This document shows positions 1-9,350 of a stretch of DNA of 63,245 nt, one piece after another. The translations under genes and the position numbers were made by a program. The notes beneath the pieces are model-generated. The model made no database searches. It was not told the origin of the DNA and saw only the letters and a program-made list of their open reading frames with translations. The stretch is from the NCBI GenBank assembly GCA_031265205.1, contig JAISCZ010000071.1, positions 1 to 63,245 on the forward strand, given 5' to 3'. The stretch comes from Deltaproteobacteria bacterium. Its GTDB lineage: Bacteria > Desulfobacterota > Desulfarculia > Adiutricales > Adiutricaceae. Numbering within the stretch: position 1 is the first letter of the stretch; the number at the start of each line of letters is the position of its first letter.

Positions 1-1
1 T

Positions 2-76
2 TTGGCCGAGGTCGGCAAAATCCTGGATAGCTCCAAGAAAAAAAGGAAATTACCCCCTCGCCAACGGGGTCTTTAG
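2..76 (+). pseudogene. 3' relic of PD-(D/E)XK-type transposase family
   Basis: Open frame entering from the left edge and ending at TAG 74-76. It reads LAEVGKILDSSKKK and then a basic tail. The peptide matches the C-terminal helix found at 288-377 and 1729-1817 (pattern SLxxVxxIL). In Rpn/PDDEXK_2 transposase-like proteins the C-terminus usually ends in a similar short segment, roughly 'GLSxEEIxxL'. The bulk of the gene is outside the window, so I cannot tell whether it is intact upstream. The family assignment is inference. Confidence 0.35.
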
Positions 77-287
77 GCGTTCCGCTCCGCGCGAACGCTC
101 CCCAAGTCTCCCGGATACGCGGAGAGCCCCAAGCGCCCTTCGTCCCCGGGGGAGGCGTGCGTCGTTTCATGGTCGCGCGCGCCCGCTTCCGCGCGAATCC
201 TCTAAAAGATGACAAAATCCAAGGAGAAGGCGATCAAGCCCTAGATCGTCGAAAAACGCGCGCTTAAAAAAAAGCGCCATTCTCGCC

Positions 288-377
288 CCACGCGCTAAAA
301 ACAAGGGCGTGGAAGAGATTGGCGCGAAGTTAAAGATCTCTTTGGCCAAGATCGGCAAAGTCCGGAATAACGCCTAG
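288..377 (+). pseudogene. Relic of the same PD-(D/E)XK-like C-terminal tail
   Basis: The frame ending at TAG 375-377 reads GVEEIGAKLKISLAKIGKV, nearly the same as the tail at 1729-1817 (SVDEISAKLKLSLTEV). Nothing upstream in this frame forms the rest of a gene, so it is a detached 3' fragment. Several such tails within 1.8 kb suggest either repeated insertion of one gene family or duplication and decay in place. Confidence 0.4.
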
Positions 378-1362
378 AAAAAAGGCCAGTGACCTCCGCG
401 CCACCAGCTTCTTTCGCCGTTCCGCTCCGCGCGTGTCCCTGACCGCGCCAATATCCGCGCGTATCCAGAGCGTCGGAGAAACGCTCCCGTAGGCTCTATC
501 TTGCCCGCGCCCCTCCTGAGACGCCTCGCCCGGATCGACTGTTTAAGCGAGGTCAATCCAGGAACTCTGTTTTTAAAGCGTAACGCTCTGGCCTCGGCGC
601 GCTCCTCACCAATTTCCGGAAGGCTCCCGCTCGCGAAGGGCGCCCTACCGCCCCGCCGTCCTCCCCGGGAGCCCCGCGCGCTTTTCCAACTTTTCCACGG
701 CGGCCCCTTAGCCCTTTGAGAGGCCAGGGAAAATCGCGAATTCCTTGAGCGAGGCCGGAACCCAAGCGGGGCGCGCGCCCGAGGAAGCCTTAGACCACCT
801 CTGGCGCGCCCGCCTCATCGGGCGGTTTTCCGCCCACTTCGCGGCGTTGGTAGAACTCTCGGGCTCTCTCCCCCCGGAGCCTACCGGACTGGCTCCCCAA
901 GGAGCCTCGGTTAACCGCCTGATTAACGTCCAGGGCCCAAAGAGCCCGCTTATATTCCCGCGCTCTAAACCGCGGGTAAAACTTTAAGGGCGCGTGGCCG
1001 CTTGACGCGCGCTCGGCGCGCCCCACGCGGCGTGGCGGCGGCGCGGGTCGCGCCTTCCGGCGGATTTTGGACGCGAAAATGGCAGTTTCGTTCCTCCGCT
1101 CCATAAAAAACTCCGCGAGATCGTCAAAATTCTTGAACTCGCCGCGCGACTGGCGGTAATATTCTTAATAACAAGCGATTCGCGCGGGGCGCGAGCCCGA
1201 CTCGCGGCGCCACGGCGACGCGCGCGGCGCGGAATCTCCGGGTCAATAATCGCCCGCGGCCCTGAAAATTTTCCGCGCGGGCCATACCGACGTCGAAAGA
1301 CTCGCCTTGGAGCGCGAGGCCGAAGGCGAGGATCGGACGCGGGGCGAGCAAAAATTTTCCCG
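378..1362. other. Gene-free GC-rich stretch
   Basis: Short open frames occur on both strands but have Arg/Pro/Ala-rich compositions typical of chance frames in GC-rich DNA. None has a convincing ribosome binding site or recognisable motif. I see no RNA gene or clear repeat here. Confidence 0.6.
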
Positions 1363-1817
1363 TTGGAGCGCGAGCCCACGGCGCTTTTTGAGAAATATCT
1401 CAAATTGGCGCTCAAACTCGCGAAAATGGCCGAGAACCTAGGGATACCGACCAAGATGTTTCTTGGCGCCCTGACGCGGGAGCGCGCCCTCGCTCCGGAA
1501 ACGCGCGCGGAATATCGACAAAGCGTGAAAAAATGGAATCTTACGAAAAACCGTCTCCCTTCGTTATTCGCGTAATGGATGGGGTGACAGGCGGGAAATT
1601 TACGGAAACCCTGAAGAGTATCAAGGCAAACGAGAGAAAACTCAAGACCATGGAAGCGAAGAGTTAGGCCATGGAGGCGAAATTCGCGCGCAAAACGGCC
1701 AACATCGTTCTCAGGACGCGCTCCTACGACATGAGCGTGGACGAAATCAGCGCGAAATTAAAATTGTCTCTGACCGAAGTCGCCACAATCTTGGACGACG
1801 ACGCCGCGAACAAATAA
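1363..1817 (+). pseudogene. Frameshifted C-terminal half of a PD-(D/E)XK-type transposase relic
   Basis: The first frame carries LAPETRAEYRQSVKKWN. Homology-like text then continues in another frame from about 1533 (MESYEK...), meets a TAG at 1665-1667, and ends with MSVDEISAKLKLSLTEV before TAA 1815-1817. The order 'EExxxYExxLKxxRD, then SYEx, then coiled basic region, then terminal SIEEI-type helix' is what I expect from PDDEXK_2/Rpn-like transposase family proteins. At least one frameshift and one nonsense codon show that it is dead. The N-terminal nuclease domain is not recognisable upstream. Confidence 0.5.
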
Positions 1818-2503
1818 CGCCCTCGCGAGGCGAGGCTTTCGCCGCCCCTCTCCACGTGAGCCGGCGCGGGGGCTAGCCACTGGAGAGGCGACCTTAGGGG
1901 GACAGCGTCCTCGCGCAAGCCACGCGAGGCTCCCCTCGTCTCCGCCGCGATTTTCGCGACGACGCGCGCGGACGCGCCAATTGTTTTTCTCCTCCGACAA
2001 AAGCGTCCGCGCGCGGGCGAGGCTCGGCCTCCCAAGGGGCTTTATACCAAAGTCCGCGAGAAAGAAACGGAGGCGCGCCTCTCCCGCGTTTGGATAAATT
2101 CCTACCCATCGTGGCGCCCCCGCGCGAAAATGGCCCCCTGGGCCCAGGACGCCATTTCCGCGCCGCTCAATCGCTTGAGCCTCTCCCAAAGCTTTTTCGG
2201 GGCTTTGGGAGCGCCACGCCCGGATCGACTCTTGAAGCGCGGCCAATCCCGGCGCGCTTTTCAAAGCCTTCGGAGTCTACCGGGACGGGAACCCCGCGGG
2301 GACCCCGGGAAACTGTCCTATTTAGTTGTCCCTGAAAAAGTATCTAAATACCGTACGCGCGGACGGAGAGTCGCGCGCCAGGCCTGGCCAAGAGAGCGAC
2401 GCCAACGTTCTCGCGAAAATATGGCAATCTTAGGCGCCGTTAGCGGCAACGCCTTTCACAAGCCGGTCACGCGCGGGACAACCGCGCCGAACGACCCCAG
2501 TGG
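1818..2503. other. Gene-free stretch between relic and AAA ATPase gene
   Basis: No credible coding frame. The open frames are shadows rich in Arg and Pro. Nothing structural stands out apart from high GC and frequent CGCG words. Confidence 0.55.
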
Positions 2504-4225
2504 TCAGCAACCTACAACGTGAACGGTCTTGCCTTTATAGATTTTAGTTTCCCAAAACTGTTTTTCGCTCCAGAGTTTCTTGAAATCCATATCGAATACG
2601 AGAAGCCAGCCGACGGGGGCTTCACAGGCGTCCATGTAGCCGAACAACTGTTCAACGCTCTTCGCGACGCTCATCGCGCCCTTAATCTTTAATTCAAGAA
2701 GATAGGGGATATCCTTGTAAATAACGCGGATGTCAGCTCTTTTTCCGCTAACCGCTAATTCTCTTTGAATGCTGGCTCCGCCGTTTACGACCCTTCGCGG
2801 GAAAGCGTTCAGGACGTTGTGAGGAATATCTTCGGTGGCGAATCCGGTCAGATTTTCCGTGATAACTTCCGCTATTTCCTCCCGCACGTTATATTTTTGA
2901 GCGAGATCGGGAATAGAAAGAACCCGTTCAATCTTTTCCCGCGCCTGACTTTGTGGAACGCCAGCTTTGGTGATGGCCTTTTCATTGATGTCAGCGTTCA
3001 CGCGCCAGTAGAACTGAAAAGCTCTGAGAAGGCCGTCCATGTCGAGTCTGGTTCCGTCCATCCACTTGTTGGCCAGCTTCACGGGAACTTTATCCTGAAG
3101 CCTGTTGGTTAGCGCCCGAACGATCAACTCTCCGTAGAGGGGATTGGAAGCCCTTAAAGACTCGAAGACGCTCGGATTTCCTTTCAGAAGCCCGAGATCT
3201 TTGACATATCCGACATCGTCGATGGAAACGTTTGCCGGAAGATTTCTAACGCCGATAATGACGGGTTCAATCACCCTCCTGACCCTAGGTTCCCTGAGCC
3301 GTTCCGCGAGGGAGTCGAAATGGGGCGAATTTTGAAGAATGAGATCCTGGGCGGACTGGTCGATGTCGTCTCCCTTGACTGTCCTCGAATAATCATATCG
3401 AAACCGTTTCGTTATGATATTGTCGGCGAGCGCGTTTACAAGCCAAGGCTGTCCCTCTGTCCAACGCCAGGCCCGTTTGATAGCGTTTGTCTCAAAAGCC
3501 TGACCGGTCGCCTCCGTATGCTGGCCGTAAAGGATCCTGATTTCATCCTCAGTAAAGTCGGGCAGGGTCAGTGTTTGCTTTATTATGTTAAAAGGGATAC
3601 CAGATCCTGTGGACCGCTCTTCCGATCGAACCTTGTACTTATAGTCTCTAATATCACGCATGCCCACAAGAGCCAACGTTCTCGGGAACGTTTTATCAAC
3701 GGACCCGACACGTTCGATATAGCCGTCCCTTATCTGAGAGAGGAATTTTATGAGGGGATCTCCGCCGAGACAGTCGGCCTCGTCGAAGAAGACAACCAGT
3801 TCCTTGTCTAAAGATCGACAAATGTCTTTTAAGAGAGCCTGTACGCTTATGGATGGCCTGGACATGTATGGCTTGTCGTCGAACTTGAAGGCCAGAGCGC
3901 TGATTTCGGGAACGTTGGAATTCCATAGCCCTAAGTTTATACGGTCCACTACCTCGTCCGTGGCGTTTGAAAAGTCCGTGACATCCCGTAATGACGCCAG
4001 AGATCATTTAAAAGAGTAATACCCGCCATCGGAGTTTATCTTTTCGGTCAAGGCGGCCAGACACGTTGTCTTGCCCGACTGGCGAGGCCCGCGGAGTACG
4101 AAATAATACTTGCCCTCTATCATATCATTTACGTTCGGCAGACGCGGGAGAGCGGGCAACATGTAATGAACCGAGGGGTCGCAGATTCCCACGGTATTAA
4201 AACATTTCGGCGTTTTTTGTGTCAT
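2504..4225 (-). pseudogene. AAA-like ATPase with C-terminal PD-(D/E)XK domain, split by one in-frame TGA
   Basis: Read through the TGA at 4004-4006, the gene encodes about 573 residues. The N-terminus has the Walker A motif RGPRQSGKTT. The Walker B region is LVVFFDEADC. Sensor and winged regions follow, and the C-terminus has RADIRV...YLLELKI, the D...ExK core of a PD-(D/E)XK nuclease, ending GKTVHVVGC. This layout belongs to a common family of uncharacterised 'AAA-like domain, ATP-binding' proteins in host-associated bacteria. The stop replaces a residue in the segment YYSFK-stop-SLASL, where relatives as I recall them read YYALYCSLE, so it falls on a Cys codon. The frame is otherwise fully open for 481 codons after the stop. 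Most likely a very recent nonsense mutation; selenocysteine or a sequencing error are alternatives. No partner gene is adjacent. Its role may be accessory or defence-like, which is inference. Confidence 0.75.
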
Positions 4226-4924
4226 AATCGCTCCGGAAGCGACAAAAAGGGTTATCTGGCCATTCGCGACGCGCTGACATAAGCCATCAACCCGGTTTTC
4301 GATTGGTTCTTGGCGTTGTCTGAAAAACGCTCACGCGGAGCGACATGTCGGGCAATACGCCTTTCTAACCATAGAGCGGGACTTTCCCCTCGGCAAAAAA
4401 AGCTACGCCATCTGGTCTGGCGTCCTTTAACTAGGTAATGTACCTCGCCGAAATTAAAAAGCAAATAGCGCGCGAAAGGGAAATATTTAGCGAATGGCGA
4501 GAAGTTGGCGCCGTTTCCCTTGCGCGGTCGCGTCCCCACCTAAGTCGCGCCGCGTGGAGGATCGGGGAATGGCGATTTAAGAACGCCAAGCGCGTTTAAG
4601 GGGTAAACGAGGCGTCAGGCTTCGAGGAATGGGCTCCCGCGGCGCGGGATAGGGTTCCGCCAGGCCTCTGAGGCGACTGAAATAATCGCGGGATGATTAC
4701 GACGCGTCGGAGGGCCTCGACCTGGACCCAGCGTTTCCGCGCCCCGCCGGGCCGACGAGGGGACGGCCGGCCTAAATCAGCCTGGACAGAGGACGAGAGG
4801 GACGCCGCCTCGGTCCGTGGCGACGGTCTGGCGTCAGCGCGCGAGGAGGCGCCCACGCGCGTGACCCGACCGCGCGGGGAGGAGAGTGACCACTAACGCC
4901 TTGGAGCGCGAATCGAAGGCGCCC

Positions 4925-5016
4925 GCGAACGGATACCTGAGGGTTGGAACCGCCTCCTTCCCCCAACCCCGCCAGCCCCTCCGGCAACCCTCCTTTACCC
5001 CCTAGGCGACGGATAC
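4925..5016 (+). repeat. 92-bp dispersed repeat, copy A
   Basis: Shares about 94% identity by eye with 24156-24248. Both copies begin and end with the direct repeat GCGAACGGATAC (the right one here has lost an A), and both contain a run rich in CCCC and CCTCC words followed by CCCCCTAGGCGA. No long coding frame and no terminal inverted repeat, so it is not a classical MITE. Copy A directly abuts the AT-rich patch. Confidence 0.75.
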
Positions 5017-5017
5017 C

Positions 5018-5165
5018 GAATACATTTATTTAAACGATAATTATTTTTAATAAAATCTATTTATATTAAAATATATTATTAATCTTTAATAAGATTATAT
5101 TCAACATATAAAATTTTTTAAGAATAACAGTAATCTCTTTAACTTAAATTACGCGAATAAATCTA
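5018..5165. other. AT-rich island
   Basis: About 150 bp composed almost entirely of A and T within GC-rich surroundings, rich in ATTTA, TTAAT and ATATT words. No coding frame. It could be an acquired fragment, a nucleoid-protein silencing site or a DNA-unwinding region. Nothing in the sequence decides between these. Confidence 0.5.
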
Positions 5166-5976
5166 TCTCCAGCTCACGGAGCGTAATACTTAAGACAAAG
5201 AGAGCCAGAGGCGCCTCAGCCTTTGGCGACCGACCAGGGGTCCTTCCCGCGCGCGGAAACGTTGAAAACAAGCGCGGCGCCTCGGGGGCGCTTCCTGGGG
5301 TCACTCTGGGGCGGGCTTGACGAAAAGATCCGAGCCCACTTATCCGCGCGTATGGTTTTTATTCCCAAAAACATTCAATAGTCGCGCGGAAAGGCCATAA
5401 AAGGGCGCGCCCCCCCCCTTCAGCGCCTATCCGCGCGCGGGAGAGGCGAGAACTCGCTTGGGGCTTTGGGGGCCCCACTCGCTTTTCCCGCGAGCGAGAA
5501 TTACGGACCCGCTTTTGAGAGGGCTCAGTCTCCCGCCGGAAATCCGGCGAACGCCAAGGCCGCTCGCCCCGGCGCCGCGCGGTCGCCGCGTCGCCGCGCT
5601 AACTCTTTTCGCGACTGGCTTTTTCAATGTATAATTAATTTATGGCCATAGCCGCGAAACGACTGGGGGCTATATAGGGTTAGGGCGTTTCCAAGGAGGC
5701 CGCTCGCCTCCCCTCGGGGGGCGGTTTACGCCACCCTACCGGCCTTTGGCGCCCCGAGAGCCCAAGCCCGCCCCAAGCGCCCAAGCCCGCCCCAAGCGCC
5801 CCAGGGCGCGCCCCCTCGCCTTCTGGATGGCTCGCGGCGGCCCCCTCAAGCCCCGTCCGGGACGGGGCGCGGACGCTCGCGCGAGGGGGGGGCTCGCCAG
5901 CGTCTCCCATAAGAGTTTGGGCCCTTCCGCGCGCGCCCCGGCAAGCGCCGCGCGGGCGCGCCTGAAGCGGGCCGGC

Positions 5977-6005
5977 TTGCTAAATAGTCTTTTTTTTCGT
6001 AAAAT
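5977..6005 (+). promoter_or_regulatory. Candidate sigma70-type promoter upstream of the PilZ gene
   Basis: TTGCTA (5977-5982), 17-bp spacer, TAAAAT (6000-6005). The spacing is ideal and the AT content contrasts with the surrounding GC. It would give a 5' leader of about 140 nt for the gene at 6152. Inferred only from consensus match. Confidence 0.4.
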
Positions 6006-6151
6006 TAGCTTAATGCTACTTTAGCGTCTTTACGAACCATCGTTACTAAACTCCGGCTCGTTTTTGGCGTTAAGCTCGCGAAGCCCTTATTTCAGTTATT
6101 TACGGGTTTTCTTAGTGTCTCGTTATTCCTTCCCCTTTAGAGGCGGCTTTC

Positions 6152-6892
6152 ATGGCTGATACCAAAAAGTCCACGTGGTCCATCGATCGCCTTTTGAAGC
6201 CAAACACGCGCATCGACCTTATTCTCGACATTGATTTAATCAATGACAGGATAGACGTGCGCAACGGAACCGTCTACGACATCACCGACCAACACGTCAT
6301 CATCTCCCAGACCGATCCCATGATGACCCTCGCCATGACGGGCCGGGAGATTGAGGTCACCTTCGTGGGCCGGGAACCCGTCAGCGGCGAAATCCTCCGC
6401 TGGGGCTGGACCGGCAAAATAGCTAAGATCGCCGACTACAAGCTTAATGAATCCGAAAACGTCAAAGCCATCTTCATCACCGCCCCCAGGGCCGGCGAGA
6501 TCAACGAAACCAACGCCCGCATGGACTATCGCTTAACGATAGTCAGCAATGACCATATCAGCATCCAGACCCACCCCTCCTTCGGGCGGGTGGTCCTCTT
6601 CGACTTTTCGGCCGGGGGAGTCCTCATCGGGGTCCCCGCCCCGCCCCAGGCCAACATGGGCATGCGCCTCTGGTTTACCCTCTTCTTTCCCAACTTCATG
6701 TCCCAGGGGGGCCAGACCACCATCAACGGCGAGGCCGAGGTGGTTCGCGTCAGCTACGCCCCGGGCGACACCCTGGCCAAGCTGGGCCTCAAATTCCACG
6801 AGCTGGACTTAAACGCCACCCGGGCCCTCCAAAAGGCCATCAATTACTATATGCTGGAAGAGCAAAGGATCCGCAACCGCACGGAAAACTAA
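6152..6892 (+). CDS. PilZ domain protein, c-di-GMP effector
   Basis: 246 residues, no signal peptide or membrane segment. The C-terminal half has both PilZ signatures: RMDYR (residues about 123-127, the RxxxR element) and DFSAGG (about 151-156, the D/NxSxxG element), followed by a beta-barrel-like region ending LGLKFHEL. The N-terminal ~110 residues resemble the YcgR-N/flagellar brake-like beta domain that often precedes PilZ. It probably binds c-di-GMP and alters motility, secretion or envelope function. It stands alone, convergent with the peptide-binding protein gene, with a strong terminator between them. The HD-GYP proteins at 40.8-42.9 kb would degrade its ligand. ATG start after a moderate purine-rich stretch. 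Confidence 0.85.
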   Translation: MADTKKSTWSIDRLLKPNTRIDLILDIDLINDRIDVRNGTVYDITDQHVIISQTDPMMTLAMTGREIEVTFVGREPVSGEILRWGWTGKIAKIADYKLNESENVKAIFITAPRAGEINETNARMDYRLTIVSNDHISIQTHPSFGRVVLFDFSAGGVLIGVPAPPQANMGMRLWFTLFFPNFMSQGGQTTINGEAEVVRVSYAPGDTLAKLGLKFHELDLNATRALQKAINYYMLEEQRIRNRTEN

Positions 6893-6925
6893 GCTCCCCG
6901 CCCCCCTCTTCTCTTTTCGCCTCCA

Positions 6926-6956
6926 AAACCCTTAGCCCCTTGGGCTAAGGGTTTTT
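6926..6956. terminator. Rho-independent terminator after the PilZ gene
   Basis: Stem AAACCCTTAGCCC / GGGCTAAGGGTTT with a 3-nt loop, followed by a T run (6951-6956). The upstream A run makes it plausible in both directions, which suits its place between two convergent genes. Confidence 0.85.
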
Positions 6957-7012
6957 TCGCCGGAATTCCCCTCGCGGCGGCGCGCGACTCGCGATCGTCT
7001 CCAGCGTTCCGC

Positions 7013-7056
7013 GCTATCGTCGCCCACGCTCCGGGCTATCGACGCCCACGCTCCGC
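7013..7056. repeat. Two tandem 22-bp units
   Basis: Unit 7013-7034 is repeated at 7035-7056 with one clear internal difference (GCTATCGtCGCCC versus GCTATCGaCGCCC). It lies in the intergenic space beyond the PilZ terminator. The GCTATCG word also occurs in the 11-bp array near 37.6 kb. Confidence 0.6.
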
Positions 7057-7143
7057 GCGCCCCGCCGGAGCCCCCGGCTTCAAGCGGGGGCTCGCGGCCT
7101 GGGGATAGTTAAAAAAATTCCCGCGCTCCCGCTCTTCCGAGGG

Positions 7144-8745
7144 CTATTCCACGTAGACCTGGCGGTCGAGGGGCACGTACCACTTTTCCACTTCGTGGAC
7201 CACGCCGATGGGGGCCACCTTGGGGCCCACGAAGCGCTTGCTGATGGCCACTAGGTTATCCGGCACGTAAAGAAAGACGTAAGGCGCGTCCTCGTAAAAG
7301 ATCTCCTGAATCCGGTCCAGAGCCGCTTTCCGGACTCCCTGGTCCAAATTGAAGCGGGCCTCGTCGATGAGCGCGTCCACCTCCGGGTTGCCGTAGCCGA
7401 CAAAATTCAGCTCCCCTTTCTTGGTCTTGGTGGAATTGAAGACGTCGTAGAGGTCGGGGTCCAAAGGGATGGTCCAGCCCAAGAGAACCGCCTCGAAATC
7501 GTGATTATCGAGATATTCTTTGGTCAGGGCGGCCCATTCCACGATCCGCACCCGCGCGTCGACGCCCACTTCCTTGAGGCGGGCCTGAATAATAAGGCAG
7601 ACCTGTTCGCGCGTCTTGTTGCCCTGATTGGTCATAATATTTAAGACAAATTTCTGGCCGTCCTTTTCCAGGATTCCGTCCCCGTCGGCGTCCGCCCAGC
7701 CCGCCTCCTGGAAGAGTCGCCGGGCCTGGTCCGGATCGAAGGGAAAGGGAGGCAGGTTTTGGTTATTGCTCCACATGTCCGGCTTAAAGGGACCGTTGGC
7801 CGCCCGCCCCAGGCCCAAAAGCACCCCCGCGACTATTTCCTCTTTGTCGATGGCGTAATTGATGGCCCGGCGCACCCGCGCGTCGGAGAGGCGCGGATCC
7901 TGGAGATTGAAGCCCAAATAGCTGTAAGCGAAGGCCGGGTGGCGGAAAAAGTTATAGGCCTCGTTCAAGAGGCGGTCGTCCTGGGCCTCCAGCCACTGGT
8001 CGGGGGTGAGGGTCATCATGTCCAAAGCGCCGCTTTTAAGCTCCATGAACTGGGTGGCCTGATCCGGAATATTGAGGGTAATGAGCCGGTTTAAGGGAGG
8101 CCTTCCCCCCTCGAAGGTCTCGCTCGCGGCGAGCGTCATCCTCTGGCCAACTTCCCAGTTTTCCAGGCGGAAGGGCCCGTTGCCCACGGGTTGGCGGGCC
8201 AGGGGGCTTTCGTCCAAATTGGCCCCTTCCAAAAGACGCTTGGGCATCTGGCTAAAACCCCAAATGGCCACGGCGTTGGCCATGGTTCTCCGGTAGGTGA
8301 CGGAGAAGGTGTAATCGTCGGGGGCCGAGGCCTCCTCAATTTCCTGGAAATCCGCCCCGTAGGACGTGGGAACCAAAGGGTCGCTCATGAGTTTCCAGGT
8401 GAAAAGAGAGTCTTGGGCGGTAAAGGGGGTCCCGTCTTCCCAGACGATTCCCTTCTTCAGATGGAAGGTCACGGTCCTCTGATCCTCGGAAATGTCCCAG
8501 GACTCGGCCAGATCCCCCACCAGCTTCAGATTTTCGTCGTACTTGACGAGGCCTCGGTAGACCTGGCCGACCACCGCCATGGAGGAGGTGTCGTTGGCGA
8601 GGGCCGGGATGAGGTTGGTGGCCTCGGCGATACTCGCGTCAACGAGGGAATCGCCGAAAGGGGGAGCGGAGAGGGCCGGGGAGGAAAAGCCCCAGAGACC
8701 CCAAAGGCCGAGGAGCCCAAGAATGCCGAGCGCGCGAGATAACAC
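7144..8745 (-). CDS. ABC transporter substrate-binding protein, peptide/oligopeptide type (SBP_bac_5)
   Basis: 533 residues from a GTG start preceded by AAAGGTG. The N-terminus is a Sec signal peptide (hydrophobic stretch ending SPALSAPP). The body shows the family hallmarks: DSLVDASIAEATNLIPALA near the start, LAESWDISEDQRTVTFHL, the VRRAINYAIDKEEIV motif, and FDPDQARRLFQEAGW. It is the periplasmic binding component of a Dpp/Opp-like importer for peptides or similar solutes. No permease or ATPase gene is adjacent, so its transporter must be encoded elsewhere. Length and architecture are normal, and the specific ligand cannot be told. Confidence 0.9.
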   Translation of the reverse strand: MLSRALGILGLLGLWGLWGFSSPALSAPPFGDSLVDASIAEATNLIPALANDTSSMAVVGQVYRGLVKYDENLKLVGDLAESWDISEDQRTVTFHLKKGIVWEDGTPFTAQDSLFTWKLMSDPLVPTSYGADFQEIEEASAPDDYTFSVTYRRTMANAVAIWGFSQMPKRLLEGANLDESPLARQPVGNGPFRLENWEVGQRMTLAASETFEGGRPPLNRLITLNIPDQATQFMELKSGALDMMTLTPDQWLEAQDDRLLNEAYNFFRHPAFAYSYLGFNLQDPRLSDARVRRAINYAIDKEEIVAGVLLGLGRAANGPFKPDMWSNNQNLPPFPFDPDQARRLFQEAGWADADGDGILEKDGQKFVLNIMTNQGNKTREQVCLIIQARLKEVGVDARVRIVEWAALTKEYLDNHDFEAVLLGWTIPLDPDLYDVFNSTKTKKGELNFVGYGNPEVDALIDEARFNLDQGVRKAALDRIQEIFYEDAPYVFLYVPDNLVAISKRFVGPKVAPIGVVHEVEKWYVPLDRQVYVE

Positions 8746-9350
8746 GAAAACACCTTTCTAATCGCCCCAAAATTGGGAGGCTTATGGGAAATTGCCAAAA
8801 TTTAGCCTAAAATGTATATTACTGGAGAAAAGCCTTTCAAGAAAGGGATAAATGAGGCTTTTTTAAAGTTTTGGCCTAGGGCCCCGCCCGTTGGGGAGGA
8901 AAATGGACCCCAGGGGACATAAGGAAAACCGCGCTCTCGCCAAGCCCCAAGCGCGCTCTCGCGCTTTCTTCCCAAGGCCCCGACCGCGCTTGGGACGGTC
9001 GGCCCGCCCCTTTCCGTCGCCGCGCGAAAAATCGCTTTTCCTCGCCTTTCCGGCCTTTTTTTCCGCGAGCTTTTCCCCATCGCTTTCCCCCTCGTTTTTC
9101 CGCGAGGCTAAGGCCTACGCCAGCGTTTGGGCTTTTTTTCGCCGTTTTAATTTTTTTCTTTCCCTTTTTTCTTTTTCGCGTTTTTTTTCTAATTTCCTTT
9201 TCCCCTTCCCCTTTCTTTTTTTTCTTCCCTCTTTTTTCCGATTCTCTCCCCTGACCGCGCTCCTTTCCGCGCGGCGGCGACGCCGGCGCGCGCTTTCCCT
9301 AGTCCGAGGGAAAAGACGATGGCGCGCGAAGGCGAGAGCGGCGATTGGCG
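8746..9350. other. Intergenic region with a polypyrimidine tract
   Basis: No gene. From about 9127 to 9247 the plus strand is almost pure T/C (runs of T7, T8, CCCCTTCCCC) with few purines. It lies directly 5' of xseA, separated from it by a short GC-rich leader. Confidence 0.6.

Larger units (their letters stand above)
4226..6151. other. 1.9 kb gene-free region containing a dispersed repeat and an AT-rich patch
   Basis: No convincing gene. It holds the 92-bp dispersed repeat (4925-5016), an AT-rich island at 5018-5165 and a sigma70-like promoter near 5977-6005. Frames here are GC-rich shadows. Confidence 0.55.

Noticed and set aside
8191-8742. Long plus-strand frame opposite the peptide-binding protein gene
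   Set aside because: Pure antisense shadow of a GC-rich gene; no start site and no motif. The same holds for the other long antiparallel frames over xseA, dnaA, hisC, pta, the kinase and the repeat protein.
8967-9260. Plus-strand open frame rich in Phe and Ser before xseA
   Set aside because: Produced by the polypyrimidine tract (TTT/TTC/TCC codons); not a protein.
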